From assembly GCA_964624825.1 (NCBI GenBank), contig CAZUYD010000015.1:1-51120 (forward strand): a stretch of 51,120 nucleotides of DNA, given 5' to 3'. Shown in pieces: positions 16,336 through 24,931 of the stretch. Both the position numbers and the translations under genes were made by a program. The stretch is from Enorma sp964624825 (GTDB lineage Bacteria; Actinomycetota; Coriobacteriia; Coriobacteriales; Coriobacteriaceae). Below the pieces are notes generated by a model that was not told the DNA's origin, made no database searches, and saw nothing but the letters and a program-made list of their open reading frames with translations. Position 1 is the first letter of the stretch, and each line of letters starts with the position of its first letter.

Positions 16336-16457
16336 AGACCCGTTTGAATGACCTCTGGCAATCAGCCGATGGCTCTATCTCCGGCCAAACAGCTGTTGGA
16401 AGGCAGCAAGGCCCAGCAAACATGCGAGGCGGCATGGTCGTCCGGGACAAACACCTG

Positions 16458-16557
16458 NNNNNNNNNNNNNNNNNNNNNNNNNNNNNNNNNNNNNNNNNNN
16501 NNNNNNNNNNNNNNNNNNNNNNNNNNNNNNNNNNNNNNNNNNNNNNNNNNNNNNNNN
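16458..16557. other. Assembly gap of 100 N
   Basis: Placeholder gap between the NTF2-like gene and the YczE-like gene. The sequence resumes directly inside a strong inverted repeat (16560-16602), so the gap may have arisen from a repeat or from hairpin-blocked sequencing. The visible flanks (16336-16457 and 16603-16671) contain no recognisable gene. Confidence 0.99.
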
Positions 16558-16559
16558 CA

Positions 16560-16602
16560 CCCGGGAGCGCTGCGGAATTTCGCGTTTCGCAGCGCTCCCG
16601 GG
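16560..16602. terminator. Perfect 15-bp hairpin next to the gap
   Basis: CCCGGGAGCGCTGCG and its exact reverse complement flank a 13-nt loop. It lies 70 nt beyond the stop of the minus-strand YczE-like gene and begins two bases after the N-run. It could be that gene's terminator or one end of a repeat element hidden in the gap; there is no T-run. Confidence 0.5.
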
Positions 16603-16671
16603 CATTTCAACTAAGGGGACAGCGGCGATCGCATGCCTTGTCCGCCACATACGATTTCCAGGCCGCTTGTC

Positions 16672-17361
16672 TTAGGCGGTCTTTTCATTGCCTCCTTGAA
16701 CCGGTTCAGCCTCCTCCAGCCCCGCCAGAACCCGGGTGGGATGCTTCAGGGTGCTGTAGTACATGGCTATCACCCGGCCGCAGAGCAGCACGGTAACCAG
16801 GGTACCCAGGCCGATGCCGATAATCCGGCCTCCCCACACCAGGCCTATCACCAGAGTGATGACTACGTTGGTAGCATCGCAGATGTTCTTGGCCAGGCCG
16901 GTGGAGATGTGGAAGGTATCTGCCACGGCGCTGGTCAACCCGTCTCCGGGGTTGGGAATCAGCTCCATGCTCAGGGTTATGGCCGCCCCGATCCCGGTGA
17001 GCACCACCGCTCCTACCAGCAGGACCAGCTTACCGGGCATGGTTGAGGGCTCATAGGCGAGCACCACGTCGCACACGTTGAGCAGCTGGCTGAACAGCAA
17101 AGCGACCAGCAGCTGAAGGGCGTCCTTCCATCGGGCGTTCCTCCGCCGAAGCAGGAACTGCACCGCCACGAAGGCGGCGTAGATCACGAAGGTCATGTTG
17201 CCGAAATTGAGTCCTCCCACCTGGCTGATAGCGTAGGCGATGGCCACCAGCGGAGACACCCCCAGGGCGGTCTTGGTATTCAAGGTGATGCCCATGGACA
17301 GCACCACCATGCCGAACAGATAGTAGAGGACGCGGAACGCTTTTTGTCGTGTGGACTGCAT
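16672..17361 (-). CDS. YczE/YitT-like multi-pass membrane protein
   Basis: A 229-aa integral membrane protein with five or so hydrophobic helices (starting VLYYLFGMVVLSMGITLNT, later MTFVIYAAFVAVQFLL, LVLLVGAVVLTGIGAAITL, VVITLVIGLVWGG). The opening pattern of a helix followed by LNTKTALGVSPLVA and an internal IPNPGDGLTSAVADTF is characteristic of the YczE/YitT-related DUF6198 group, whose function is unknown. The start at 17361 follows AAAGGA. Composition is intermediate, and the gene sits in the repeat-rich accessory stretch. Confidence 0.85.
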   Translation of the reverse strand: MQSTRQKAFRVLYYLFGMVVLSMGITLNTKTALGVSPLVAIAYAISQVGGLNFGNMTFVIYAAFVAVQFLLRRRNARWKDALQLLVALLFSQLLNVCDVVLAYEPSTMPGKLVLLVGAVVLTGIGAAITLSMELIPNPGDGLTSAVADTFHISTGLAKNICDATNVVITLVIGLVWGGRIIGIGLGTLVTVLLCGRVIAMYYSTLKHPTRVLAGLEEAEPVQGGNEKTA

Positions 17362-17404
17362 ACGTTGATTCCTTTCTTCTGAAGGATAGGAAGGACAGGT
17401 CCCG

Positions 17405-17629
17405 TCAACTCCCCCGCCGCTCCGACCGGCACATATCACGGAGCTCCAAGACCGCCATGACGACAACCGTCGCCATGGCAAAGAAGTCGGCCACCAACAT
17501 GACGATGACGCTGAGCACGGAGAATGCGACCTCGAGCCGCCCCCACTGGGACACTCCCCCAGGAGTTGACGGCCGATCCGATCTGTCTCTCTTCCATATC
17601 GCTCTCTCTTGTGCTCTGTTCCCGGTCAA
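17405..17629 (-). CDS. Possible small single-pass membrane protein
   Basis: A 74-codon frame (the true start may be internal) ending 43 nt upstream of the YczE-like start on the same strand. Its second half, roughly LEVAFSVLSVIVMLVADFFAMATVVVMAVLELRDMC, looks like one long transmembrane helix followed by a charged tail. The first 30 residues are polar and not convincing. It could be co-transcribed with the YczE-like gene. No family was recognised and chance coding cannot be excluded. Confidence 0.4.
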   Translation of the reverse strand: MTGNRAQERAIWKRDRSDRPSTPGGVSQWGRLEVAFSVLSVIVMLVADFFAMATVVVMAVLELRDMCRSERRGS

Positions 17630-17912
17630 CGCCGAGCATGCCCGCCGGAGGGACAGCCATTTTTCACTGTAAATCTAGAATTCACAGATGGCGTACGCCA
17701 CCGGTCTTATTTGGGCAAACACCCCAGGGCTTTACCTAGGGTCTCTTAGCAGGCTGAAAGCCTGAATGTCACAACAAGAGACAATTCCTAGAAACACAAT
17801 GTCCTTGCAGGAAATAGGATATTTTTGTAGCAAAAACTGCGGAAAACGGGTCGTTGCCTTCAATCTAAACTCGGCAAAATGCAACCGGATGCCCCGGGTA
17901 ATTTTGGGAAAC

Positions 17913-18014
17913 GGTGAAAGGGAAACCCTGATTTTTTGGGCTGATCAACCGCGAGCGAACTGACGTCGGTACCCGCGGTGTGAAAGGGAGACCCCATTTT
18001 TTGGGTTAATCCAC
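17913..18014. repeat. Two ~38-nt direct repeats at 66-bp period
   Basis: Copies at 17913-17950 and 17978-18014 share GTGAAAGGGARACCCY, then ATTTTTTGGG, then an ATC-ACC end. The second repeat begins 66 bp after the first at the shared GTGAAAGGGA. The first copy ends in TGATCAACC and is followed by CGGTACCC, recalling the word pair in the 15.1-kb repeats. Around it (17662-18426) the sequence is non-coding and lower GC, apart from a CAGGCT-GAA-AGCCTG hairpin at 17750-17764. Confidence 0.7.
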
Positions 18015-18215
18015 CAATTCTGCCGAATGATATGGCTCTTTCTGCAGAGCACCCCGCCGCCCCGCCAGGATCTTCGACCCGGGCTCATTTTCGTTTCACA
18101 GCGGAATTACGGCTCTGTTAAAGCAGATTAGCATCGCTCATGGCGCTCCCAATCTTGCCATACCCGCTGTCAACGTATGCTGTATGATGCATGACGCTAA
18201 CAGGATGAACAGTCT

Positions 18216-18323
18216 GTGAGCGCATGGCTAGGCATGGGGCAAGGTTATTACAATCTGGAAGAACTTAATCGCCCCGCGCTGATACAGTTCATCCAGAAAA
18301 AACAGTCAGCGAAAAGTGCATAG
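18216..18323 (+). other. Short open frame, possible gene remnant
   Basis: A 35-codon frame opening with GTG and reading SAWLGMGQGYYNLEELNR followed by PALIQFIQKKQSAKSA. Its amino-acid composition looks protein-like although the surroundings are non-coding. It could be the surviving C-terminal end of a deleted gene. There is no good ribosome-binding site, and no family could be named. Confidence 0.25.
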
Positions 18324-18426
18324 GGGACGGCCACGAGGAACGGAACGCCAATATCTACTACAATTTCGTCGAATATATCGATCTGTGAGCTCATCATGCT
18401 TTATGCAAAGTGGACTAAGGAACGAC

Positions 18427-19227
18427 ATGCCCGAGAAACTGGCCAGCATGGGGACGCGCGCTTCTGTGGAATCCGCCTTTTCGCGCCTTGAGGCCGTGTG
18501 GGGCGTGGCACGGCTCTCCCGCATACAGGCAGCAACCGTTATGGTATTCGGCACCGGCGGCGTCGGTTCGAACTGCATCGAAGCGCTCGTGCGCGGCGGC
18601 GTGGGGACGCTCGTCGTTATCGATGGGGACGCGGTGGCACCGAGCAACATCAACCGCCAAGCCATCGCCTATGTCGATACGATCGGTCAGCGGAAGGTCG
18701 CTGTGGTGCGATCCGAAGCGGCGCGCATCAACCCACGCGTACGCATCATCAGCCGCGATAGGTTCGTCCGCCCCGAAGACGTGGAACCGCTCATCGCGGA
18801 CTGCCGTGCCGAAGCAAGCGGGCACATCGACTACATCGTTGACGCCATCGATACCGTCTCGACCAAGCTTGCGATCGCCCGCGTCGCGCAGGAGCAGAGC
18901 ATTCCACTGGTAAGCAGCATGGGCGGCGCCATGAAGTTCCAACCCGAACGGCTCCGCTTCGCTGACATCTACGAAACGGCGGGCGATCCGCTTGCGCGCG
19001 TGATGCGCAAGGAGTGTCGCAAACGCGGCATCGCCCACTTGAACGTGCTCTTTTCCGACGAGCCGGCGCACCCGCTGCCTGCCGATGCACCCGCCGGGTC
19101 ATCGCTTGGAACGACCTCGTACCTCCCGCCCATCATGGGGCAGATGCTTGCCGGGTTCGTCTTGCGCAAGCTCGCAGACACCATATGCTCCGCTCAAACG
19201 CCCCGCAGCGCACGGGAGGCTACATGA
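18427..19227 (+). CDS. tcdA: tRNA threonylcarbamoyladenosine dehydratase
   Basis: E1-like ATP-dependent enzyme (266 aa) that cyclises t6A37 of tRNA to ct6A. It has the ThiF/MoeB-type nucleotide fold with VFGTGGVGSNCIEALVRGG near 38-56, VVIDGDAVAPSNINRQ, and DYIVDAIDTVSTK; SSMGGAMKFQPERLRFADI and DPLARVMRKECRKRG are typical of the TcdA/CsdL group rather than ThiF. The start at 18427 follows AAGGA. It overlaps the following TatD gene by 4 nt (ATGA), so the two are translationally coupled. Confidence 0.92.
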   Translation: MPEKLASMGTRASVESAFSRLEAVWGVARLSRIQAATVMVFGTGGVGSNCIEALVRGGVGTLVVIDGDAVAPSNINRQAIAYVDTIGQRKVAVVRSEAARINPRVRIISRDRFVRPEDVEPLIADCRAEASGHIDYIVDAIDTVSTKLAIARVAQEQSIPLVSSMGGAMKFQPERLRFADIYETAGDPLARVMRKECRKRGIAHLNVLFSDEPAHPLPADAPAGSSLGTTSYLPPIMGQMLAGFVLRKLADTICSAQTPRSAREAT

Positions 19228-19997
19228 GCGCCGCATGGAACCTGGTCGATATGCATTGCCATCTCGATCGCATGACGAACGGAGACGAAATCGCCCGCGC
19301 AGCCGAAGCCGCAGGCATCGCCGTTTTCTGCACGACGGTTACGCCGCGCGACACCGAGGCCGCGCGGAGGCGTTTCGGCGCGCATCCGAATGTGCGCGTC
19401 GGCGTCGGCCTGCATCCATGGTGGATCGCAGACGGCGCGTGCTCTTTGGCAGATGCCGAGCAGGCGGCGGAACTTGCCGCCGCGAGCCGCTATATTGGCG
19501 AGATCGGCCTCGATGCTGGAGCGCACAGGGCGGACAGCCTCGATGTGCAGCGCGCCGCACTCGACGCCATCATGCGCGCCATGGCCGAACATCCCCTGCC
19601 TGGGCGCGTGCTCTCGATCCATACCGTCCGCGCTGCCGACACCGTTCTCGACATGCTCGCGCGGTATCACCTTGATGAGAATGCTACCTGCATATTCCAT
19701 TGGTTCTCGGGAACATCGGACGAGCTTGCCCGCGCCCGGCGCATGCGCTGCCTCTTCTCGCTCAACGAGCGAATGCTGAACACGAAGCGCGGACGGGAAT
19801 ATGCGCGCACCATCCCTGCCGATAGCCTGCTGCTCGAAACCGATGCCCCGCCCGGGCTTGACGCGCCGTATCGACTCGAAGCAATCGAGCGCTCACTTGA
19901 GACGGCGCTCGCCCAGCTCGCGCGTATTCGCCATTGCGATGCCAAAACCTTAGGCGATCAGATCGCAACGCACAGCGCCCGCCTCCTCGGATGGTAG
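19224..19997 (+). CDS. TatD family metal-dependent hydrolase
   Basis: TIM-barrel amidohydrolase-superfamily protein (257 aa). The metal-binding motif is DMHCHLD near 9-15; VGLHPWW, IGEIGLDAG, SIHTVRAADTV, FHWFSGT and LLETDAP follow in the order expected for TatD. Family members are 3'-5' DNases or quality-control hydrolases. The sequence is somewhat diverged from housekeeping TatD (IHTVRA in place of IHSRDA), so the precise substrate is open. The start at 19224 overlaps the tcdA stop and has GGGAGG upstream. Confidence 0.88.
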   Translation: MSAAWNLVDMHCHLDRMTNGDEIARAAEAAGIAVFCTTVTPRDTEAARRRFGAHPNVRVGVGLHPWWIADGACSLADAEQAAELAAASRYIGEIGLDAGAHRADSLDVQRAALDAIMRAMAEHPLPGRVLSIHTVRAADTVLDMLARYHLDENATCIFHWFSGTSDELARARRMRCLFSLNERMLNTKRGREYARTIPADSLLLETDAPPGLDAPYRLEAIERSLETALAQLARIRHCDAKTLGDQIATHSARLLGW

Positions 19998-20016
19998 GTG
20001 CATGGCGACGTCCGCG

Positions 20017-20694
20017 TTACCCCATGCGAACCTCAACCGTCAACAGGTCGGGAATCTGGTCGATGATGTGGTCGGCCTCGTCCTGCGAAAACCCGAACCG
20101 CTCCTCGCGCTTTGCAAAGACCGTCAACCCGGCACGCTTCCCCGCCTCGATGCCGTAGACGGAATCTTCAACACAGCAGCAATCGCGGGCTTCGAGCCCC
20201 ATCCGCTCGATGGCGTGTAGGTAGATCTCGGGATTCGGCTTGCTTTCACGAAAGTCCTCGCCGCTTACGATGACCTCGAACATATCGCTCAGCCCGCACT
20301 GCGCAAGCACATCGAGGATGTTTTCCATGCGCGAAGAAGACGCAAGCGCGAGCCGCACGCCCCAATCGCGCAGGGTAGTAAGCGTCTCCGGCACGCCAGG
20401 GTTCATAAGCGCCGCGTAGTCGTAGACAACGTTTTGCGCCTCCCACGCGCTAAACCGTTCAAGCGCCTCGTCGGGAGTGAGCGTGCCGACACCGCCCATC
20501 TTATACCAGGAGGCAAGCACGCGCTTGAAGATCTGGCTCGAGCTACCGACCAGCTTGCACACGTCCTCGTAGGGCACATCGACATGAAGCTCGCGCAAGA
20601 ACTGCACCTCGCGCGCAACGTAGGCCGCCTCGGAATCGACGATCACGCCGTCCATGTCGAAGACGACGGCTTTGAACGGAAATGGATGAGCCAT
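20017..20694 (-). CDS. HAD-superfamily phosphatase, beta-phosphoglucomutase-like
   Basis: A 225-aa HAD-IA hydrolase. Motif I is VVFDMDGVIVDSE (about 10-22), motif II LASSSR near 117, motif III KPNPEIY with lysine near 150, and motif IV VEDSVYGIEAGKRAG. The helical cap is inserted after motif I. The SKPNPEIYLHA and VEDSVYGI wording fits the phosphoglucomutase/sugar-phosphatase branch; the substrate is unknown. AGGAGA precedes the start. It is convergent with the TatD gene 19 nt away. Confidence 0.9.
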   Translation of the reverse strand: MAHPFPFKAVVFDMDGVIVDSEAAYVAREVQFLRELHVDVPYEDVCKLVGSSSQIFKRVLASWYKMGGVGTLTPDEALERFSAWEAQNVVYDYAALMNPGVPETLTTLRDWGVRLALASSSRMENILDVLAQCGLSDMFEVIVSGEDFRESKPNPEIYLHAIERMGLEARDCCCVEDSVYGIEAGKRAGLTVFAKREERFGFSQDEADHIIDQIPDLLTVEVRMG

Positions 20695-20786
20695 AGATCA
20701 TCTCCTGTTGAATCTGGACGGAACGCCGTTCGAGCTATAAACGGTCGAGCCGATTGCGGGCTGCAGCGCGCGAGCCCTACGCGCTC

Positions 20787-21782
20787 CTACGCCTTCCGAC
20801 ATTGCGGAGCACCCCGCTTGCCGAGTAACAGCGGCCGCAGAAACGAGAAGTGCGTTTCTGAGAGCACGATCGAGATGAAGATCAGCGCAAACCCGATGAC
20901 GAGACGGCCGGTCAACACCTCTCCGCCCAGCAGGACCGAGAAGAACACGCCCGAGGGGGACTCAAGCGAAAGCAGCAGCGAGCCGGTCGATGCCAGGACA
21001 TGCGCAAGCCCCAAGTTCTGCACGAGCATCCCCATGCACGTACAGAAGAGCGCGAGAAACGCGATGACGGCCACGAGCGCGGGAGACCATGCGATCGTGT
21101 GAATCGGCGGTTCGAACATGAGCATCGCGATTGCATCCATCACGCCCACGGTCAGAAACATCCAGAAGGTGATGACGTTCACATCGAGCTCGCGACCGTA
21201 TTTCGCCGCTATCGCAATCTGGAAAGCGAAAAAGACCGCCCCCGCGAGCGTGAGCACGTCGCCACGGTTCACGCTCAGGCTATCGAGCGCCACGAACGCG
21301 ATGCCCGCCACGCAGAGCGCCGCAGCGCCCAGGTTGTAGCGGGTAAGCGGCTCACGCGCCATGAAAAAGCTAATGAACGGCACGATGATGCAGTAGACGC
21401 CCGTAAGAAAAGCGTTCTTGCCCGCCGTGGTCTCGCCCAGGCCGAGCGTTTGAAGCGCATAGGCGACCCCCATGCAGACACCCATCGCAACGCCCACAAC
21501 GATATGCCGTGCATTGAGGTACCGGGCGATGCGCCGGCGAAATAGCGCCAGCATGATGAGGGCAGCTGCCAAAAATCGGCAGGCCAGCAGCGTGAACGTC
21601 GAAATCTGCTCGAGGGCGTCTTTCATGATGAAAAACGAGAACCCCCACATGAGCGCCATCGCCACCAGCATGAGCTTCCAGAATAGCGGCGAGCGCGCGC
21701 CGGCACCGCGCGGGAGCGCACCCGGCGCACGGTCCTCAAGCGGCACGACAGCCTCCGTATTGCAAGCGATATCGGTCTTCAT
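20787..21782 (-). CDS. EamA/DMT-superfamily transporter
   Basis: Inner-membrane permease of about 331 aa with ten predicted helices in two EamA repeats. It begins LFWKLMLVAMALMWGFSFFIMK, and the first repeat contains LQTLGLGETTAGKNAFLTGVY, a signature of the RhaT/YedA-like EamA group. It probably exports or imports a small metabolite; the substrate is unknown. The start at 21782 (MKTDIACN) is chosen over longer frames because GGGAAG lies directly upstream, though spacing is tight. Confidence 0.88.
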   Translation of the reverse strand: MKTDIACNTEAVVPLEDRAPGALPRGAGARSPLFWKLMLVAMALMWGFSFFIMKDALEQISTFTLLACRFLAAALIMLALFRRRIARYLNARHIVVGVAMGVCMGVAYALQTLGLGETTAGKNAFLTGVYCIIVPFISFFMAREPLTRYNLGAAALCVAGIAFVALDSLSVNRGDVLTLAGAVFFAFQIAIAAKYGRELDVNVITFWMFLTVGVMDAIAMLMFEPPIHTIAWSPALVAVIAFLALFCTCMGMLVQNLGLAHVLASTGSLLLSLESPSGVFFSVLLGGEVLTGRLVIGFALIFISIVLSETHFSFLRPLLLGKRGAPQCRKA

Positions 21783-21883
21783 AGCTTCCCAACGTATTCG
21801 AACGGCCCCACGCGCCGCCAGTTCACACCAAACTCCGCGACCCGGGATGACCACCCCACGTCGCGGAGTTCTGAAAACACGCC

Positions 21884-21917
21884 ATGGTAGTCTAGCGCCA
21901 TGGCGTTAGGTTACCAT
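21884..21917 (-). terminator. Hairpin beyond pgi, copy 1 of a dispersed element
   Basis: ATGGTAGTCTAGCGCC faces GGCGTTAGGTTACCAT across a 2-nt loop, a 16-bp stem with G-T pairs. It begins 6 nt beyond the pgi stop codon. Nearly the same hairpin follows nrdG at 48830-48862. No T-run follows. Confidence 0.65.
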
Positions 21918-21923
21918 CCGTGG

Positions 21924-23618
21924 CTAGCGGCGATGCGCACGATAGTACTCGATGAGCGCGCGCGTCGCAGGATCCTGCTCGGCGAGCGCCGCGCCGTCAT
22001 GGAAGGCCGGAGCGATTTGCTTCGCAAGCTGCTTGCCCAGCTCGACGCCCCACTGGTCGAACGAGTCGACGCCCCACACCGTGCCCTGCACAAAGGTGAT
22101 GTGCTCGTAGACGGCAATGAGCTCGCCCAGCGCGAACGGGGTGAGCGTATCGCCGAAGATCGAGGTGGTGGGACGGTTGCCGGTGAAGCAGCGCGCCGGC
22201 ACGATCTCCTCGGGCGTGCCCTCGGCGCGCACCTCGTCCGCCGTCTTGCCGAACGCGAGCGCCTTGGTCTGCGCCAGGAAGTTGCTCAGGAAGAGCTCGT
22301 GCACGTCCTGGTCGCCGTCCTTCATGGGATGCGCCGTGTTGGCGAACGCGATGAAGTCAGACGGCACCATGCGCGTGCCCTGGTGGATGAGCTGGTAGAA
22401 CGCGTGCTGTCCGTTCGTGCCCGGCTCGCCCCAGAAGACCTCGCCGGTAGCGGTCGTTACCGCGCTGCCGTCCCAACGCACGCCCTTGCCGTTCGATTCC
22501 ATGGTGAGCTGCTGCAGGTAGGCCGGGAAGCGATGCAGGTACTGGCTGTACGGCAGCACCGCATGGCTCTCCGCCCCGAAGAAGTTCACGTACCATACGT
22601 TCAAGAGACCCATGAGCGCCACGACGTTCTCCTCGAGCGGCGTCTGCTGGAAGTACTCGTCGATCGCACGGAAGCCGGCGAGGAACTGCTGGAAGCGCTC
22701 GGGGCCGAGCACCACGATGAGCGAGAGGCCCACGGCTGAATCAACCGAGTAACGGCCGCCCACCCAGTTCCAGAAGCCGAAGGCGTTCTCGGGGTCGATG
22801 CCGAACTCGGCCACCAGGTCGAGCGCGGTCGATACGGCCACGAAATGCTTGCGAATGGCCTCGGCCTCCTGCTCGGCGGAGCCATCGATGGCGCCGGCGG
22901 CGCGGAGCGCATCGAGCATCCAAGCGCGAACCTCGCGGGCGTTGGTCAGCGTCTCGAGCGTGGTGAAGGTCTTGGAGACGACAATCACGAGCGTCGTCTC
23001 GGGGTCGAGGCCGCTCAGCTTCTCCCCCGCATCGCTGGGGTCGATGTTCGAGATGTACCGGCAATCAATGCCCGCATCCGCATAGGGCTTGAGCGCCTCG
23101 TACACCATGACCGGGCCGAGGTCGGAGCCGCCGATGCCGATCGAGACCACGTGTTTGATGGCCTTGCCCGAAACGCCCGTCCATGCGCCCGAGCGCACCT
23201 GCTCGGCGAAGGCGTACATGCGGTCGAGCACCTCGTGCACGTCGGCGACGACGTCCTGGCCGTCGACGACGAGGGTGCCCTTCTGATCGGCCGGACGGCG
23301 CAGCGCCGTGTGCAGAACCGCGCGGTCCTCGGAGGTGTTGACGTGCACGCCCGAGAACATGGCATCGCGGCGCTCTTCGACCTTGACCGCGCGGCCAAGG
23401 TCGGCTAGCAGCTTGATCGTCTCGTCGGTGACGAGGTTGCGCGAGAGGTCAAAATGAAGGTCGCCCGCGTCGAAAGAAAGTTTATTCACGCGGTCGGGGT
23501 CTGCGGCGAACCACGCTTTAAGGTCGATCCCCTCCTCCACCAAACGGGTATGGTGTGCGTGCAACGCCTTCCACTCGGGGGTCTGGGTGGCGTCGATCGG
23601 CGAGGGGATAGAAGACAT
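21924..23618 (-). CDS. pgi: Glucose-6-phosphate isomerase
   Basis: Cytoplasmic glycolytic enzyme interconverting glucose-6-phosphate and fructose-6-phosphate. It has 564 aa, the full length of the long bacterial type. Signatures are VVSIGIGGSDLGPVMV near 161-176, VVSKTFTTLETLTNA, GRYSVDSAVGL, the MESNGKGV segment, GEPGTNGQHAFYQLIHQGT, and the C-terminal DSFDQWGVELGKQLA with its active-site lysine. AAGGAGGAA lies upstream of the ATG. It is monocistronic, with the terminator-like hairpin just after its stop. Confidence 0.97.
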   Translation of the reverse strand: MSSIPSPIDATQTPEWKALHAHHTRLVEEGIDLKAWFAADPDRVNKLSFDAGDLHFDLSRNLVTDETIKLLADLGRAVKVEERRDAMFSGVHVNTSEDRAVLHTALRRPADQKGTLVVDGQDVVADVHEVLDRMYAFAEQVRSGAWTGVSGKAIKHVVSIGIGGSDLGPVMVYEALKPYADAGIDCRYISNIDPSDAGEKLSGLDPETTLVIVVSKTFTTLETLTNAREVRAWMLDALRAAGAIDGSAEQEAEAIRKHFVAVSTALDLVAEFGIDPENAFGFWNWVGGRYSVDSAVGLSLIVVLGPERFQQFLAGFRAIDEYFQQTPLEENVVALMGLLNVWYVNFFGAESHAVLPYSQYLHRFPAYLQQLTMESNGKGVRWDGSAVTTATGEVFWGEPGTNGQHAFYQLIHQGTRMVPSDFIAFANTAHPMKDGDQDVHELFLSNFLAQTKALAFGKTADEVRAEGTPEEIVPARCFTGNRPTTSIFGDTLTPFALGELIAVYEHITFVQGTVWGVDSFDQWGVELGKQLAKQIAPAFHDGAALAEQDPATRALIEYYRAHRR

Positions 23619-23780
23619 AGATTCCTCCTTGATGCTCTAGGTGCACTCGACCGCGTATGCGATCGATTCCATTCTACCCCATCGCAGATGCGCCGAAGCG
23701 CCTTTCGCGACACCATCATCTGCCGCGCCCTGCACGGCACCTGGTCGCGCCCGTGCTGCCGCTATGTTGGAGTGAGACCC

Positions 23781-24860
23781 TTAAAAGAGCGCTCCCGCAT
23801 CTACGCCGAGCCCGGGTTCCTCGGAGAGCACCGCCACATCGCCCTCATCCACAAAGCTCCCCATGAAGGGAATGCCGTCTGCGGGGAAGTATCGGCAACT
23901 GTCGCAATCGGTATCGACGATGTTCGCGCGAGCGGCGGCGAGAGACAGCCCCGCGCTGATGGCGATAGGGGTCTCGAGCATGCAGCCCACCATACAGGAG
24001 ACTCCATGAGCCTCCGCGATGGCGTTGATGGCAAGCGCCGGGTAGATTCCCCCGCATTTCATGAGCTTGATGTTGATCTTGTCAGCCGCGCCCATGCGGC
24101 AGGCGCGCGCGGCGTCGGCCGGCGCATGGATGGCCTCGTCGAGCATGATGGCCACGCCGCCTGCGCGCTCGCGCAGCCACGCCGCGCCCTCGAGATCGTC
24201 CGCCGGTACGGGCTGCTCGAGCTCTTGCACGCCGTGCTCGGCAAACACCGGCAGCATGCGCGCCGCCGTCACGCGGTCATAACCCTGGTTCGCGTCCACG
24301 CGCAACTCGGCGCGACCGGCGATGGCCTTTGCGACCGCAGCGACCGCTCGCTCGTCTGACGCCGGATCGATTCCGGCTTTCATCTTGATGATGTGAAATC
24401 CCTCCTCCACGCGGAGGCGGGCGGAGGCCGCCATGCGCTCAGGATCGTCGATGCTCACGGTGATGTCGCTTTGCACCCGCGAATCGACGCCGCCCAGCAA
24501 GCGCCACACCGGCAGCCCCGTCGCCTTACCCATAAGGTCGTAGCAGGCGAGATCGATCGCGCACTTGGCGGAGGAGTTGCCCACCACGAGCCGATCCATG
24601 GCGCGGTGCACCTCCTCGATCGCAAACGGGTCGAGCCCCACGACGGCCGGCATCAGATATTCGAGAGCGGCGGTGATGGTGCCCAGAGTCTCGCCCGTCA
24701 CACGGGGCTCAGGCGCCGCTTCGCCATACCCGACCACGCCCTCGTCGGTCGCGAGCTGCACGACCACTACCTCGGTGTAGTTGACCTCGCGCAGGGCGAT
24801 ACGGAACGGCTCGAACAGCGGGACGCGAAGCGTCTGATACTGCAGTGAGGTGATACGCAT
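23781..24860 (-). CDS. Enolase-superfamily dipeptide epimerase
   Basis: Mandelate racemase/muconate lactonising enzyme fold, 359 aa. The N-terminal capping domain is followed by the barrel with catalytic IIKMKAG (KxK lysine near 163), metal ligands in VDANQGY, ELEQP and LDEAIHA, the second lysine in INIKLMKCGG, and the substrate-selecting CMLETPIAISA. This pattern fits L-Ala-D/L-Glu epimerases, which recycle murein peptides. The start at 24860 follows AAGGA; the longer open frame upstream overlaps the next gene and is not used. Its neighbours, a transglutaminase-like protein and a peptide importer, support a dipeptide substrate (inference). Confidence 0.88.
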   Translation of the reverse strand: MRITSLQYQTLRVPLFEPFRIALREVNYTEVVVVQLATDEGVVGYGEAAPEPRVTGETLGTITAALEYLMPAVVGLDPFAIEEVHRAMDRLVVGNSSAKCAIDLACYDLMGKATGLPVWRLLGGVDSRVQSDITVSIDDPERMAASARLRVEEGFHIIKMKAGIDPASDERAVAAVAKAIAGRAELRVDANQGYDRVTAARMLPVFAEHGVQELEQPVPADDLEGAAWLRERAGGVAIMLDEAIHAPADAARACRMGAADKINIKLMKCGGIYPALAINAIAEAHGVSCMVGCMLETPIAISAGLSLAAARANIVDTDCDSCRYFPADGIPFMGSFVDEGDVAVLSEEPGLGVDAGALF

Positions 24861-24931
24861 AGCAGATCCTTCTCTTGAACTAGTCATCAAATCGTATCGG
24901 CGCGACGACGCGCAGGTCACGAAACGCCCCC

